A stretch of 64,000 nucleotides of DNA from Acheta domesticus (lineage: Eukaryota > Arthropoda > Insecta > Orthoptera > Gryllidae), in the NCBI GenBank assembly GCA_031308135.1, contig JAHLJT010000631.1, forward strand, positions 142,270,734 through 142,334,733, in the 5' to 3' direction. Within the stretch, counting starts at the first letter, position 1. Each line of letters starts with the position of its first letter. The translations under genes were made by a program, and so were the position numbers. Below, in pieces: positions 23,600 through 35,217 of the stretch. The notes beneath the pieces are model-generated. The model was given only the letters and a program-made list of their open reading frames with translations, was not told the DNA's origin and searched no databases.

Positions 23600-24995
23600 A
23601 CCTTCTTTTCTCGCCCAAATTTCCATGCAGAATTACGCAAAAAGGACTGAAATTTTCCAAAAATGTACATGACCTAATTTCAAAATTTATTTTTAAGAAA
23701 AATATTTCATGAAGGGAAAACATCTCTATATTTATTTTAATTTTAGGAAGACTACGAAAAAGTTTGAACTTTTGCAATTTTCGAAAATTCAAAGTTTTCC
23801 GCGAACATGAGACTTTCACCATTCTAATAAAAGTTCTTTACACAATCCAACAATAAAATTGGATAAAAGATGTGGATCCATTTTTTTAAACTTTGAAAAT
23901 ATCCCAAAGATTTAGCGTAAAGTACCCCCCAAAATTAAAATATTTATTTCAAACTCAAGGGACCGCGACACAAGCCACATCGATTTAGGAATATCAATTT
24001 TGGAGAAAATCGGCTAAACGATTTAGCCGCTAGCGTTGTTCACACGGGCAGACACAGACGGATGGACAGAGGTTTTGCCATCAGTCGATTTTTCAGGATC
24101 AAGAACCCATAAAACATAGATTCTGGCTGCACCACGTGTTAGAGGATTTTTTTCTAAATTTAGCAACTGGGTTTATCCATTCTTTCCTTACTACGTAAGC
24201 GGTGGAAAGAAAGTTGACATGTGTATCTTCATAATTGTAGTTGTATGTAGACGCCAAAAAGAATTGAATTTTAGCAATTTAAAAAAAATTAGTCTTCGAC
24301 GAAAATGAGATCTGTCTCATTCTCCTAAACGTCCATCACACTACAACAAAATTTAATGAAAAACGAAAGAGCCATTTTCTTGAAAATTCTGATCATGTCC
24401 CAGCGGCTTCATGTAAAGTACCCTCAAAATTAAACTATTTCTTTAAAATTCAAAGGGCCGGGACTTCTGCCAAATCGATTGAGGAATATGAATTTTGGAA
24501 AAAATCAATTGAACTGTTTAGCCATTAGCGTTGTTCACAGACGGACGGAGAGATCGACGGACAGGCGGACGGACTGATGGACGGACAGATAAACAGACGT
24601 ACAGACAGGCAGACGGACGGACAGACGGACGGACGGACAGACGGACACACAGACGGACAGGTGGATGGACAGACAGACGGACTGACAGATGTGCAGACGA
24701 ACGGAAAGAAGGATGGTCAGGCAAACGTTTTACATCATTCGATTTTTCGGTATCAAGGTCCCAAAGCACACAAAATCATACACGACGAAAGAAAACACTG
24801 AAGCCTGTTCACATCCTTCAAAAATCTTGCAGTAGTCAAATAGCGAAGTGAAAAGTAAAATACTGGACACGAGCGATTTTTATAAAAATGATAAATTCTA
24901 ACTTTTCCCTACAGATTTTTACTTTCTCGCTACTGGTTACATTAGTATAGAGCAACTAGTGGTGCTACAACAGCACATACTTTCCCGTATTATTG
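23600..24995 (-). repeat. AT-rich interspersed repeat family, two minus-strand copies
   Basis: Two head-to-tail copies (about 23600-24230 and 24230-24770) share GTTGTTCACA(C/G)(A)CGG, TTGGA(G/A)AAAATC and the TTAGAGGATTTTTTTCTAAA phrase found inverted at 33.4 and 37.5 kb. The second has a long GACG/ACAG microsatellite. AACTAGTGGTGCTACAACAG, a terminal motif of the family, lies at about 24955-24974. Confidence 0.7.
24538..24712. repeat. Degenerate (GACG/GACA)n microsatellite
   Basis: ACAGACGG(ACGG)n-type tract of about 175 bp. The same tetranucleotide motif occurs, shorter and inverted, at 33548, 37621 and 51575. Confidence 0.93.
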
Positions 24996-25376
24996 CAAGC
25001 AGCTACGTAGAATTGAAATGTAGTTAAGTTAATGCCTTATTTTACGTGGTGTGAAATATTTCATTTTCTGCCCTACACAATCTTATCTGTTATTTGAAAA
25101 CGTCCCATTCAACCAAGAAGCGATCAACCACGGTGTAAGATATATGTGTGTGTTAACTAGCCGCCTTTTGGGGCAAATTTTCTGAAGCTAGTTTTGAGGC
25201 TATTTCCTCGCTTGTCAGTACAGTGCGCACGGCCGGTTTGGGTTTTCGTGATGGCCTCTCGGGCATTTAGTATTTTCTGGTGTTTTCATTGCAAGAAATG
25301 TATATCGGTCACTGAACACACATAATAGGAGAGACGCTTCTGTAAATGTATTGGAATCTTTTAAGCCAGGGGTCCT

Positions 25377-26194
25377 CAAACGTTTTAAACGGAGTCCCTG
25401 TTCACTGTCCCTCAGGCCGTTGGAGGGCCGGATTACATAGTGCGATTTTTCTAACTCTGCCTCTCAAGCCCCTTTGGCCGATCACACGGCATTTCGCGCC
25501 TTTCCCGGTCCTGCCGCTAGATGTCGCATGGTCGCAAGCACTGCTTGATATGGTCGCGATCATGCCATATCTAGCGGCATGACTGAGAAAGACTCGAGGT
25601 ACCGTGACATATTCCATTGTGAAGACAGGCCTTGAGAGGCGGAGTTAGAAAAATCGCACTATAGTAAAAACAAAAACTATGAACAAATTCTTATACACAC
25701 TGCATATATCTTATTTTGAAGTGAAGAATCAAAACGGGAACAAATACAATATTTAAAAGGAAGTAAAATTAAATCAACAAACTTACCAGTATATCAATGG
25801 GAAATATGGGGCTGCTTTTGGCTAATGAGATGGTCAATGTCCGGTTCCATATTTGTCCTCAGATTGCGCTGGCGAAATGTACAGCGTGGTAAAGAGGATA
25901 ACGCAAATCATCGATATTGCTTTATTAAAAACAATTTAAAAAAAAAACACCGATGTTTTGGCAACAAAATATCGATGTGACGAAAACATCGAAAGCAAAA
26001 TATCTATGTTTCTGGTGGAAAACATCATTGTTTTAAAACCATCGATTTTTTGCCATCCCTAGACACCCTAACACATAATAAAAAAAGTGCGGATTTTAAG
26101 ACAAAAATTCTTTAAACCATAAAATCCCGGCGGGCCGTATAAATGTCCTCGGCGGGCCGCATGTGGCCCGCGGGCCGTAGTTTGAGGACCCCTG
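25377..26194. mobile_element. hAT-like non-autonomous element C
   Basis: Inverted termini CAGGGGTCCTCAAACG (left) and the complement of GTTTGAGGACCCCTG (right); a GGCGGGCCG/GTGGCCCGCGGGCCG subterminal block is typical of this hAT group (Charlie-like, from memory). The flanks TTTTAAGC and TTTTTTTG are only partly alike, so the 8-bp duplication is decayed or not real. 818 bp, no transposase; hosts a MITE at 25440-25659. Confidence 0.8.
25440..25659. mobile_element. TA-flanked MITE nested in hAT-like element C
   Basis: 220 bp with inverted repeats of about 30 bp (GTGCGATTTTTCTAACTCTG and onward CCTCTCAAG) and TA at both flanks (25438-25439, 25660-25661), as in Tc1/mariner-derived MITEs. A second internal dyad, TGCCGCTAGATGT/ATATCTAGCGGCA, lies near 25511-25580. 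Confidence 0.8.
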
Positions 26195-29164
26195 TTTTTT
26201 TGACATTCTATAAAGTCTGGTGGTGTTAAATCTTCTGAAATGTTTTCTAGCGAGAGCCATGTATATTTGTAACTATATGATTTAAGTAAAAAAGAATGAA
26301 GATTTCCATTTAAAAACAAGGGTTGAAATTATAACAATGCTCAATAGTCAACAAGTTTGTTCTTCGTAAGAGTTCACTGGCCTAGTTCGTTCAGTGGCCC
26401 TCATTGGTGATGTTTAACATACGTTTAATTGTGAAGTGAAAATATAAGTGTTTAATTTTTAAACTTACTTTCATTACCTTGGGTGTTAATGTTATTTTAA
26501 CATCTCAAGGAAATCAAAGTTGTCTTGAAAGCCGTCTGTGGATTAAGAGTCATTTTAATACCGTAAAACTTGTAACCTAATCACTTTAGCTGCATGAGAA
26601 AATAGTCGTAATGGACAGCTTTGTCCGAACGCGCATCATGCGGAGACCGCTCGGCGCCACCACCACCGCCGCCGCCGCCGCCTCCACCACCGCTTTTCCT
26701 CTCGCGCGCAGTCGCGGAAGAGCGCGCGCGCTGCGACCTACTCCCCACCACCTCTCCTCCCTCCCCCACTTCCCCACACCAGATCCCACCACCAGGTGCC
26801 CTCCGGAGCGGCCACGAGCAGCAGGATTCGCGCCGCTGCTCTAATGCGAATCTGGCAAGTGGAATTTCGGAACACAATATAACACGAAACAACAATGAAC
26901 TTAGAAAAGAAGAGGATGTGAGATCTTCCAAATAAGGTCTGTGTGACGTTACCTCAAATAAGCTTGTTTTTGGTGGTGCTTGGTACTATGTGAATGAAGT
27001 ACAAGACTGAAAAAAATATGAGATGGAAAGTTCCTTTATGAAAGAAATATGAAATGTAGAGACTGAAGTTCATGGAAAAAAATGTTTAGTGTTGAGATTG
27101 AAGTACATATACTATCTTAGAAATTATTAATGCTCTTTTAATATTTAAAATTGGAAAGAGAAGAAATTGAATTCTGTTATAGTACAAAACATTAAACGCA
27201 AAATAAGTTGTAAATCTGCACTTCTGTGACATGTTTCAAAGAAATAATTACGTCGTGAATTGACAGCATTTAAATTTTCTATTCGAAAGATTATTAAACG
27301 TTAAAAGTATTTCAAATGTCGCTTTTGCACGAGACAGGAAATGTTTCGAGAGTTTCAACGATAACAGATGTCGTTAGGAAGAGTAGTCACGAGAGTTCTA
27401 ATACGTTGTCACGAAATGGAATAATCGCTGGGACTCATGCAACGTGTTTTGACATTGTTGTCCATTTTCCCGAAATTTAATAAAAAATTCACACCACTTC
27501 TCATTAGATTCCTATCTTTATAGCCCGGAAAATGATATTTCCACTACGAACTTTCAGCTCGCTGTCAACGCGCCGCAGGAAGGGACAGGTTGCACGCAAC
27601 GAGTGTGAGGGTTTCGGAACAGCCTGCGTTATGACACTTGCAATATTTCTCGCCCCTTCCCTGGAATCAGCCCCTTCCCTGGGTGTATGACACAAAAATC
27701 GATAATACGTCTCTGATTTCTCCTTGCTTAATTGCCATCGTACCGTCTGGAAAGAACCCAGAATTGCGTGATCAAGGCCGTGGTAGAAAATCGACAAGTA
27801 TTCGCTGTCGAACCCAATTGAAAGGGTTTGCGGTTTTCCACCGGGCGCATTCCGTTGGCAGGCGGCCGAGTCATCCGTTGTTCGCCTCTTTTGTGCTCAG
27901 CGCCGTCGGCCTCGCAATGAGAGCGGCCGAGTGTCGCAAGTGACTCTGTGCTTTCTTCACCGCGACGCCCGAAATTACCGCTCCGATGCATTAAGATCGT
28001 CCTCCACATGCAATTTCAGCGCAAGCACTGCATCCCTTGCGCAACTAACGCCTAAGAATTCTAATGGACGCCTTTGTATCTTCCAGGCTGCAAGTTACAG
28101 CACGATGCGAATGCTTCCGTTAACCGGAGCAGATTATCGGCAGCGATATCTTTATGGGTGAACTGCGAGTGAATGTGCATGGAAGATTGCGTAATAGACT
28201 GTTCTGAAAGCAGGCGCTCGGATTATAGTGGTCTTCGAGTGTATCGAGAAATGTGCGATCTGGGAACGATATTCGTCGCTCAATTTCCTAATGATTTTAC
28301 AAAAAATGTCCTTCTTCTCAGGTTAGAGCACAATTCTTATTGCAATTCTGAGATTTCTGTCTTCTACCTTAATAATTGTACTGCATCATAATACTACTTT
28401 TTGTGCAACCTAAACTACAAAATACTCTCGCTTTGTAATGCCTTTGTAGCTGAAAGCATGGATGGGATAAAAAGAGGAATGACTGCATGAAAAACAATAA
28501 ATGGTAAACTATCCAACAAAGTTGATGTATATTGCTATAAAACATTACGTAATATCACACAGCTGCATTATGTATTATTACCCGATAATGAATAATAATT
28601 TCGTAGAATCTAAACAAAAGGAAACAGAGTGGTAACAAATTAGTAAAAAAGATATAACCGTTAAAGTGACTGTTCTGCGGCGCAGAGCATAGACGAAAAG
28701 AGGAAAATAAGCGGAAGATGATATGCAAATCAGCGAGAGAAGAAAGTCAGCATTAGAGATGATACTTTCTCGCAGGGCATCCAAGCGGCAGAGCTGGCAG
28801 TTGAGGGCCGAACTGCTGATGGGACCCGGCGACATGCCACTGAATATGGCCGGCAACAAGGAACTCAGTTGGCACTTCCGCGCTCCGCTACCGGTTCGAT
28901 TCCCCGCGCCCACCACAGCACGCAACGCAGAGCACGCGAGCACGGCCGCGGCGCACCGGAGGAGGCAGCCCCGAGGCGCAGACTAGGCCTTGGCGGTGAT
29001 GAAGTGTATCGACGCTCGCGTATTAGTTGTAGAGCATTCTGGAGGTTGATTGTGGTGGCGCCACGGTCCAAGCGCTGCCCACCAAAATGTTCTAGGCTTT
29101 TGAGTTACAGTGAAGGTATTTCTTTAAAAAAGTTTTTTTCATTTATTAACTGTTATTTCTTATA
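26195..29164. other. No gene recognised; three GC-rich blocks
   Basis: GC/CpG-rich at about 26620-26840 (with a CCGCCG/CCACCG triplet run), 27520-28170 and 28690-29080. Open frames there (up to 121 codons, both strands) show no domain. A B-box-like GGTTCGATTCCCCGC at about 28891-28905 suggests a SINE fragment. The rest is AT-rich. Confidence 0.4.
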
Positions 29165-30824
29165 CAGGATGTCTCACCAAATATGGACCACCCCCATAAC
29201 TTCTAAACGGTTCAGGATATCGATATGCACTTTTTGATTAATGGAATATGGAATGTGGAATAAGGGGGCAAGTAACATGCCGCAGAGAAATTGTCTATAA
29301 TATTTTTAGTTTTAAAGAAATTTAATCATCTTTGATTTTTTAAATGGAACTATATATTTTTTCAGCAGCAATGTATAGATCACAAAAAAAAGAATAGAAC
29401 AATGTATCACATGTTAGTATTTTGATAGTAATTTTAGTATAAAATTATATTTTCTGATATGTGATTTTGAATTAAACGGACAATATTTCGTGAAGGAGCC
29501 CTTCCAATTCTCGCCTTCCGGAAAAGTGGCCTTCGCGGCGTCAAGACTTGCGTGGAGAGAGGAGACTGAGAAGGATGGCAATGAGGGATAAGAGGCCTAA
29601 CTAAAGCAATCCAGGGTCTTGTCACAAAGGTCACATTAAGAAACACTAATTTCAACGATCAGAATAAGAGATTTTTTCCATTGATTTATCTGCATTTAAC
29701 TTGTCTTCTTTAATAATAAATATCATTTTCAAACTTGACAAGAATCCAACCACCGTCTATTCGTTGATAAATATAATTTTTAATTAAGATGATTATTCGT
29801 CCACTACGCAACCGTACCTCAACTGCTGGTCAAAAATGCAAAAGAAAACAGTACACTTCAGTCTTCTGCCGTGGATTTTCAAGTTTGTAGCAGTACGTGG
29901 CATTAGTGAGAAATTCTCCAATCAGTATTAGCCGTTGTGACTGCAGATGTGCATTTGTGTTAAAGTTTATTCAATTTACACTGATAGACTGTCAGGAGTA
30001 TTTCAACATTTTTATTGCTTTGTTCTTTTTGTATGTGTTTAAATAAGAAGTTTATTAACAGTAAATAATAATAGAAAATGTCTACCTATATATTATTTAA
30101 TGAATTAATCGAGATATTACAATAAAAATCTTTAATCATTCATTCCTTTTCAATGTTTTAAAATGAGAGCTTGTTTCTGCCAAAACACACTGAGCTCGAT
30201 CTTGAAAGTTTGAAAAGGACCTTTATTATTATTATCGTACTTCCGCTACATATTATTTTTAGTTTGTTCTTTTAGATTATCGTTGCTTTGGAATTTCAGT
30301 AGAAGAAAAGTTCAATTCAGATGAAAAAGTGGCAAAAATCTCTCATTCTAACCGTTAATATTGATGTTTGTTCGTATGATATTCATGTCAAGACCATGAA
30401 TTGCTGTAGTTACGCCTCTATCCCTCACGGCCGCCCCTCTTACACACCTTGTCTCCACGAAACAGTCTTGACGCCGCGAAGGCCATCTTTACCAACGGCG
30501 ACAGTTGCAGCGGCTGCTACAAGAAAAGACCGTTTACGTGTCAGAAAGTCTAATTTTATACCCAAATTACCATCAAAATATTAACATATGAAACATCATT
30601 TTATTCCTCTATTCATGATCTGTACATTGCTGCTGAAAAAATATGTGGCTCCATTTAAAAAATCAAAGATGATTAAATTTCTCTAAAACTAAAAATATTA
30701 GAGACAATTTCTCTGTAGCATGTTACTTGCCCCATGATTCTGCATTGTTAATCGGAAACTGAATTTCGATATCCTGAACCGTTTAGAAGTTATGGGGGTG
30801 GTCCATAGTTGGTGGGCCATCCTG
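29165..30824. mobile_element. Long inverted-repeat (foldback) DNA transposon
   Basis: Ends CAGGATGTCTCACCAA and (complemented) CAGGATGGCCCACCAA, flanked by TA on both sides (29163-29164, 30825-30826). Matching continues inward: ACCACCCCCATAACTTCTAA, TCAAAGATGATTAAATTTCT, GGCCTTCGCGGCGTCAAGAC and GAGGGATA occur on both arms in opposite orientation, so the arms exceed 500 bp each. No transposase recognised. Confidence 0.8.
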
Positions 30825-30832
30825 TATTCTAC

Positions 30833-31370
30833 CGGGAGAAGTAGCTCAGGGCATGTCAATGTAGAGCCTCTGACCGGGAGGTCCTAGGTTCGAGTCCCGA
30901 TGGTGACAGGATTTTCGACACTAGTTACGTTGCTGAGTCGCGTTCTATCGCTATCTGGAGGTGAATGCTAGTGGCTGTCTGCTTTGATTAGTTGTTTTCC
31001 GAGAATTCTTCGATCAATACAAGGCGAATGCCGGAGTACCCAACAAACGGGTGACGGACCACGCGCGACCTTTTCTTCGAATTTCCTGTCCTATCCAACC
31101 ACTTACACACACTTCACTTCCATGCACTACACTATTACACATGCCTGGAGACTGCTCGGGAGCTTAGAGCTTGTTCTGGTCGGAACAGTGGCCCGCTGGT
31201 AGGAGATACCTTGTTCAGGAAAACTCCCGCTAGCTATCGGTAGATCGGTGCCGGATCTCTCAATCCAGCAGGGGAAGATCACCACCACCTGCCGAGGAAA
31301 AAAATGCGTGCAGTACACTTACGGGACTAATGACCTTAGTCTTTGACGCGCCCGAAATCGCTAACACACA
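30833..31370 (+). mobile_element. tRNA-derived SINE
   Basis: A box GTAGCTCAGGGC (about 30841) and B box GGTTCGAGTCCC (about 30888-30899) in tRNA-like spacing, then a ~450-bp body ending in GGGACTAATGACCTTAGTC and GCGCCCGAAATCG. It begins a few bases after the foldback element. Related 3' end to the SINE at 11.2 kb. Confidence 0.72.
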
Positions 31371-31474
31371 ATTATTGTTTTGTAATTATTATTAATAAAA
31401 TATTTTCTTAATTTTATTAATTTATTAATTTCAATAATAATATTAAAATTAAATAAAAATTACAAATTTGAAAG
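31371..31474. other. AT-rich spacer
   Basis: TTATTAATTT-type sequence, nothing recognised. Confidence 0.6.
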
Positions 31475-31554
31475 TAGTAGTAGGAAATGGTGTGGCATTT
31501 ACGATGCTATCATCGAAATCAATATTAGATGTAGGCTCCCCATCATAACAGTTT

Positions 31555-31601
31555 GTGGCATAAAGCTTTTTCGGCCGCATTGCGGCCATCTTCAGTGCTA
31601 C
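31555..31601 (-). ncRNA. Hammerhead-ribozyme-like motif (left, inverted pseudo-LTR)
   Basis: The complement has the same 47-nt sequence: stem I GTAGCA/TGCCAC, CTGAAGA, the GGCCGC hairpin, GAAA and AAGCTT. All core bases are kept, as in the right copy, with the same extra U. Confidence 0.5.
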
Positions 31602-31606
31602 AAAAA

Positions 31607-31643
31607 TAATAATAATAGTAATAATAATAATAATAATAATAAT
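31607..31643. repeat. (AAT)n tract, left pseudo-LTR
   Basis: Mirrors the (ATT)n tract at about 32696-32748 in the inverted copy. Confidence 0.93.
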
Positions 31644-31854
31644 ATATCTAAATTACAAAAAATTTTAAAAAATTTAAAGAATTAAAAGCTTTTTACAGAA
31701 TATTGTCAAGAATTGGTTTTTAAGAAAATGTAAAATGTGAAATGGACATATAAATTTAAAAAAAAATGACAAATGAAAATTAAATTAAATAAATGGAATC
31801 TATTACAAATAATATTATGAAGCAATGTACTCCATTTCCTGTACTCCATTTCCT

Positions 31855-32161
31855 GTGGTAGTTGCAATGCTAAATATATTGGCCAAACCGGAAGATCCTT
31901 TAAACAAAGGATCAAAGAACATAGACAAGCTCTCACACAAAAAACCACACACACTTTGCCAACCATCTATTAGAACAAGGACACTCGTTCAATGCAGACA
32001 CTGACGTCAAAATTTTAGAAATTGAAAACAGGTACACACATAGACTTAAACTAGAAGCAATACACATCAATAATTTATTAAACAATCCCCAACACGCTAT
32101 TTTGAATGAACAGATTCCTTCTCTCTCCCCTCTTCTGAAACTGGCCGCTTCCAAAGCACAT
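31855..32161 (+). pseudogene. GIY-YIG endonuclease fragment of a Penelope-like element
   Basis: Reads CGSCNAKYIGQTGRSFKQRI, KEHRQALTQKTT, then after one frameshift near 31950 HFANHLLEQGHSFNAD, VKILEIENRYTHRLKLEAI and a stop after KAH. The YIG motif, the Arg of FKQRI and the Glu of KLEAI follow the GIY-YIG nuclease plan; this domain nicks target DNA for insertion. The upstream RT is gone and the frameshift disables it. Confidence 0.78.
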
Positions 32162-32691
32162 TAACCCCTCTGCCTGCCTCTTTTCCGCCACCCGCCTGGG
32201 CCTTTCCCGCAAAGGCCATTTCCTAGAAAAAACCCTGCGTTCTCCCCCTCCCTCCATTGAACGTTTCCTTTAAATAGCGTACAATGCCTTCGCCCTTCGC
32301 TGACTTGTCTGGACTGAGGCCTACAGCCGCCTCTGATAGGTATGTCAGTTTGCTCACCTAAATTTATTAATTTATTAATTCATTTATTTATTTAGTTACA
32401 TATTTATTCATTTTCTATTTTCACCTCTCTTCAAAATGTACATTTGTTATTCAAAATTATGTTTCCATTTACACATTTTATATTATACTTTTCCAGTTTT
32501 CTTTCACTCCAGTTTGCTTCATAATATTATTTGTAATAGATTCCATTTATTTAATTGAATTTTCATTTGTCATTTTTAAAAAAATTATATGTCCATTTCA
32601 CATTTTACATTTTCTTAAAAACCAATTCTTGACAATATTCTGTAAAAAGTTTTTAATTCTTTAAAATTTTAAAAAAAAATTGTAATTTAGA

Positions 32692-32693
32692 TA

Positions 32694-32735
<42 letters not shown>

Positions 32736-32748
32736 GTATTATTATTTT
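32692..32748. repeat. (ATT)n tract, right pseudo-LTR
   Basis: Triplet microsatellite directly before the hammerhead-like motif. Confidence 0.93.
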
Positions 32749-32749
32749 T

Positions 32750-32796
32750 GTAGCACTGAAGATGGCCGCAATGCGGCCGAAAAAGCTTTATGCCAC
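32750..32796 (+). ncRNA. Hammerhead-ribozyme-like motif (right pseudo-LTR)
   Basis: Core CUGAAGA at 32756-32762, stem II GGCCGC-AAU-GCGGCC at 32764-32778, GAAA at 32779-32782, a self-complementary stem III AAGCUU at 32783-32788, then UA. Stem I pairs GUAGCA (32750-32755) with UGCCAC (32791-32796) with one mismatch. One extra U between the core and stem II departs from the consensus. Predicted cleavage is after 32790. Confidence 0.5.
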
Positions 32797-32860
32797 AATA
32801 AACTGTTACGATGGGGAACCTACATCTAATATTGATTTCAAATTTGAAAGTATAACATTA

Positions 32861-33312
32861 ATATTTAATGTATAACTTTTTAAATTTCTAAATGAGGAAA
32901 GAAAATGATATCAGTCAAGAATTTTGATTGTTTTCATTGATGCCATCAGGTTTTGTTCGATCAAGAGTAATCCCATACTCCTTTTGAGTATGACCTCCGA
33001 TCTATTTGAGAACAGAGCTCTCTGTATTGTATAGGCCTATACTATACCAAACTATAATTCCATTGTCACAGATGCCCTTTAAAGATTCAAAAAGGAATGC
33101 GCTTAAGGATTTCATAGAGATAGCGTCACGAATAAAACAAAGTCATAGTCATCACACCGGATGATCATGTGTAGGGGGGATTTTGATGAAATGTCATTTT
33201 CTTTCTTTTCACTTTAGAACAATTCCGTTTAGTACAGAAATTCATTTTATGTTATATTCACAATATGCCGTTAATGACAATATGTCATTTTTTGCCCGTC
33301 GATTTCGACTAA
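32861..33312. other. Spacer, no feature seen
   Basis: AT-rich; no open frame or repeat partner of note. Confidence 0.5.
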
Positions 33313-34069
33313 TAAGTCACTTTTACTTTCTCGCCTTACGAATACTTCGTAAGAAGAGAAAGTTATGTAATCGTGCGTCGGAAAACGGGGAATTTTCGCC
33401 AGAAAATCTCTTACAGCAGGGGTCTGCTGACAAAAAAGTGGATAAAACCTGTTGCTAAATTTAGAAAAAAAATCCTCTATCTTGTGGTGTAGTCAAAATC
33501 CATGATTTGTTGCTTCTTCATACTTCAAAAGCGATTGACGGAATTCCGTCCGTCTGTCCGTCTGTGGTCAACGCTAGCGCCTAACCCGTTCGGTCGATTT
33601 TCTTCAAAATTGATATTCCCCGATGGTTTTAACTCGTCTCAAGGCCTCTTGAATTTGAAACCGATATCTAAGTATTTGAGGATACTTTACATGAAACCCA
33701 TTTTGAGATTTTGTAAATTAAAAGAAAATGGCTCCAAATTTTTTGATTATATTTTGTTGTTGAACAGTGCGAAGAACGTTGAAGGGAATGACGTAGGCAT
33801 CATTTTCGTTTATAGGCCCTACTTTTCGAAAATTGCAAAATCTGTTTAAAAACTGGAAAATGAAGATAGAGATTTTCGCTTCAGACAAAGTCGGTTGTAC
33901 AAAATTAGCACTTCAAATAAGGTCATGTACCATTTTTTGGAAAAACGAATAGTTTTTTGCGTAAATTGCGATTCAAATTGACAAAAAAAATTTTCTCAAA
34001 AACCGCTCCAAATTTTTTCTTTAAATTTTCTGCACGTGTGTAAGAAGGGAAGGTAAATATATAAATAAA
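33313..34069 (+). repeat. AT-rich interspersed repeat family, copy 3
   Basis: Begins with the hairpin ACTTTCTCGCCTTACGAATA/CTTCGTAAGAAGAGAAAGT, then GTCCGTCTGTCCGTCTG, CAACGCTAGCGCCTAA, and the CTCAAAAACCGCTCCAAATT phrase near 33994. It runs up to the terminal motif of the next element. Confidence 0.75.
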
Positions 34070-34074
34070 CTAGT

Positions 34075-35217
34075 GGTGCTATAGAATGGTACATACTTTC
34101 TCGCAGTAGTTATTTTCCAAATGCCGATCATCCGATAAATTATGTGGAGTAAACCATTCACCGCTGCTTTTCTTGGTCATGTTTTTTGAAAGACATGTTT
34201 TTCACATGTTGACAATTACCGGCTTCCTAATAAGAGAACTGATACAAGATCGTTTTGCCTGAAATATTAGCAGTTGTTCGGCAAGTCGATCTCGTATCGC
34301 GGTTGGTTAATGCACCTTCGGGTTGAGATCTTCAATAAGGAAGGTACCGAGTTCGATCCCCCGTCGGGAATTTTAATTTGATGAATGTGATGTTGCAGGA
34401 AAAAAACATTGAAGAGTGTAGATACTTTATTGAAAATCATTTGAAGTACTTCTACTCACGAATAGATTCAATATAGATAAATAGACAGGACTTGTCTGTG
34501 TTTTCCCTAACTGCGTCTTTTAAAAGGTTTTTCAACTCTGTTATTCGATTTCTGAAGCGTATGACATGTCAAATCAACCGTTGTCTAGTATATATCCGTA
34601 TGAACCAATTTAAATACAATTATGAGCATTTTAACGTTAAATTGTAATACAATATAACCAGAAGGCATGCGATAAACTTACAATCCCTAACGGTTCCGAA
34701 ATGATTATTACTTTCTAGCCTTACGAATACTTCGTAATGCGGTTTATCGCTGCCTTTCTTGGTCATGTTTGAAAGACACGGTTTTCGCATGTTGAAAATT
34801 ACCGGCTCCTAATGATAAAAGCAATAGAATTACGTTTTGTCTAAAATATAAGTAATTGCGATAAATGTCCTGGAAATGTCTGTATATATTTGTTCAAATA
34901 ATTAACTTTTAACAATTTTTTACTTCTCTTGTATTTGTAAAGCGTTTTGCCATCGTATCAATTGTTTCTCAATCATGCATTTACCATTTTATAGGTCGGT
35001 TCTATTCTTTCATGGTTCTGTTCGACAGTGACGGTGTTGGTGTTGCGTAGTGGTATAAGTGCCGGTTCGTTGAATTTGAGTTTCGGTTGTCGGGCCTTGG
35101 TACCGAAAAGGTTTGCTGGTATAATACACTTTTTCTGGTTTATGAAGTAGTGGAATAGCAAAAAGGACCGTATAGAAGCAGAGCGAGAAAGTAGGTGCGT
35201 TGGAAGCACCACTAGTT
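34075..35217. mobile_element. MITE-like element with ACTAGTGGTGCT inverted ends
   Basis: Starts AACTAGTGGTGCTATAGAAT (about 34069) with ACATACTTTCTCG, and ends CGAGAAAGTAGGTGCG plus AGCACCACTAGTTT (about 35204-35217), an inverted pair. About 1.15 kb, no transposase. It contains a ~115-bp direct duplication (34150-34272 and 34738-34855) and a tRNA-like fragment at 34285-34385. Confidence 0.62.
34285..34385 (+). mobile_element. tRNA-like SINE fragment
   Basis: GCGGTTGGTTAATGCA (A-box region) and GAGTTCGATCCCC (B box) about 60 nt apart, followed by GTCGGGAATTTT. Confidence 0.5.

Larger units (their letters stand above)
31475..32860 (+). mobile_element. Penelope-like retroelement relic with inverted flanking repeats
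   Basis: A GIY-YIG endonuclease fragment (31855-32161) sits between two inverted copies of a ~330-bp sequence (31510-31840 and 32515-32840), each with an (AAT)n tract and a compact hairpin. Penelope-like elements encode RT plus GIY-YIG endonuclease and carry terminal pseudo-LTRs, sometimes inverted, with hammerhead ribozymes (family knowledge). The RT is missing. Confidence 0.75.

Noticed and set aside
24518..24851. Open frames in the GACG tract
   Set aside because: Tetranucleotide microsatellite read in several frames.
31510..32840. Inverted-repeat DNA transposon
   Set aside because: The large inverted repeats suggested this first, but the GIY-YIG domain and hammerhead-like cores point to a Penelope-like retroelement.
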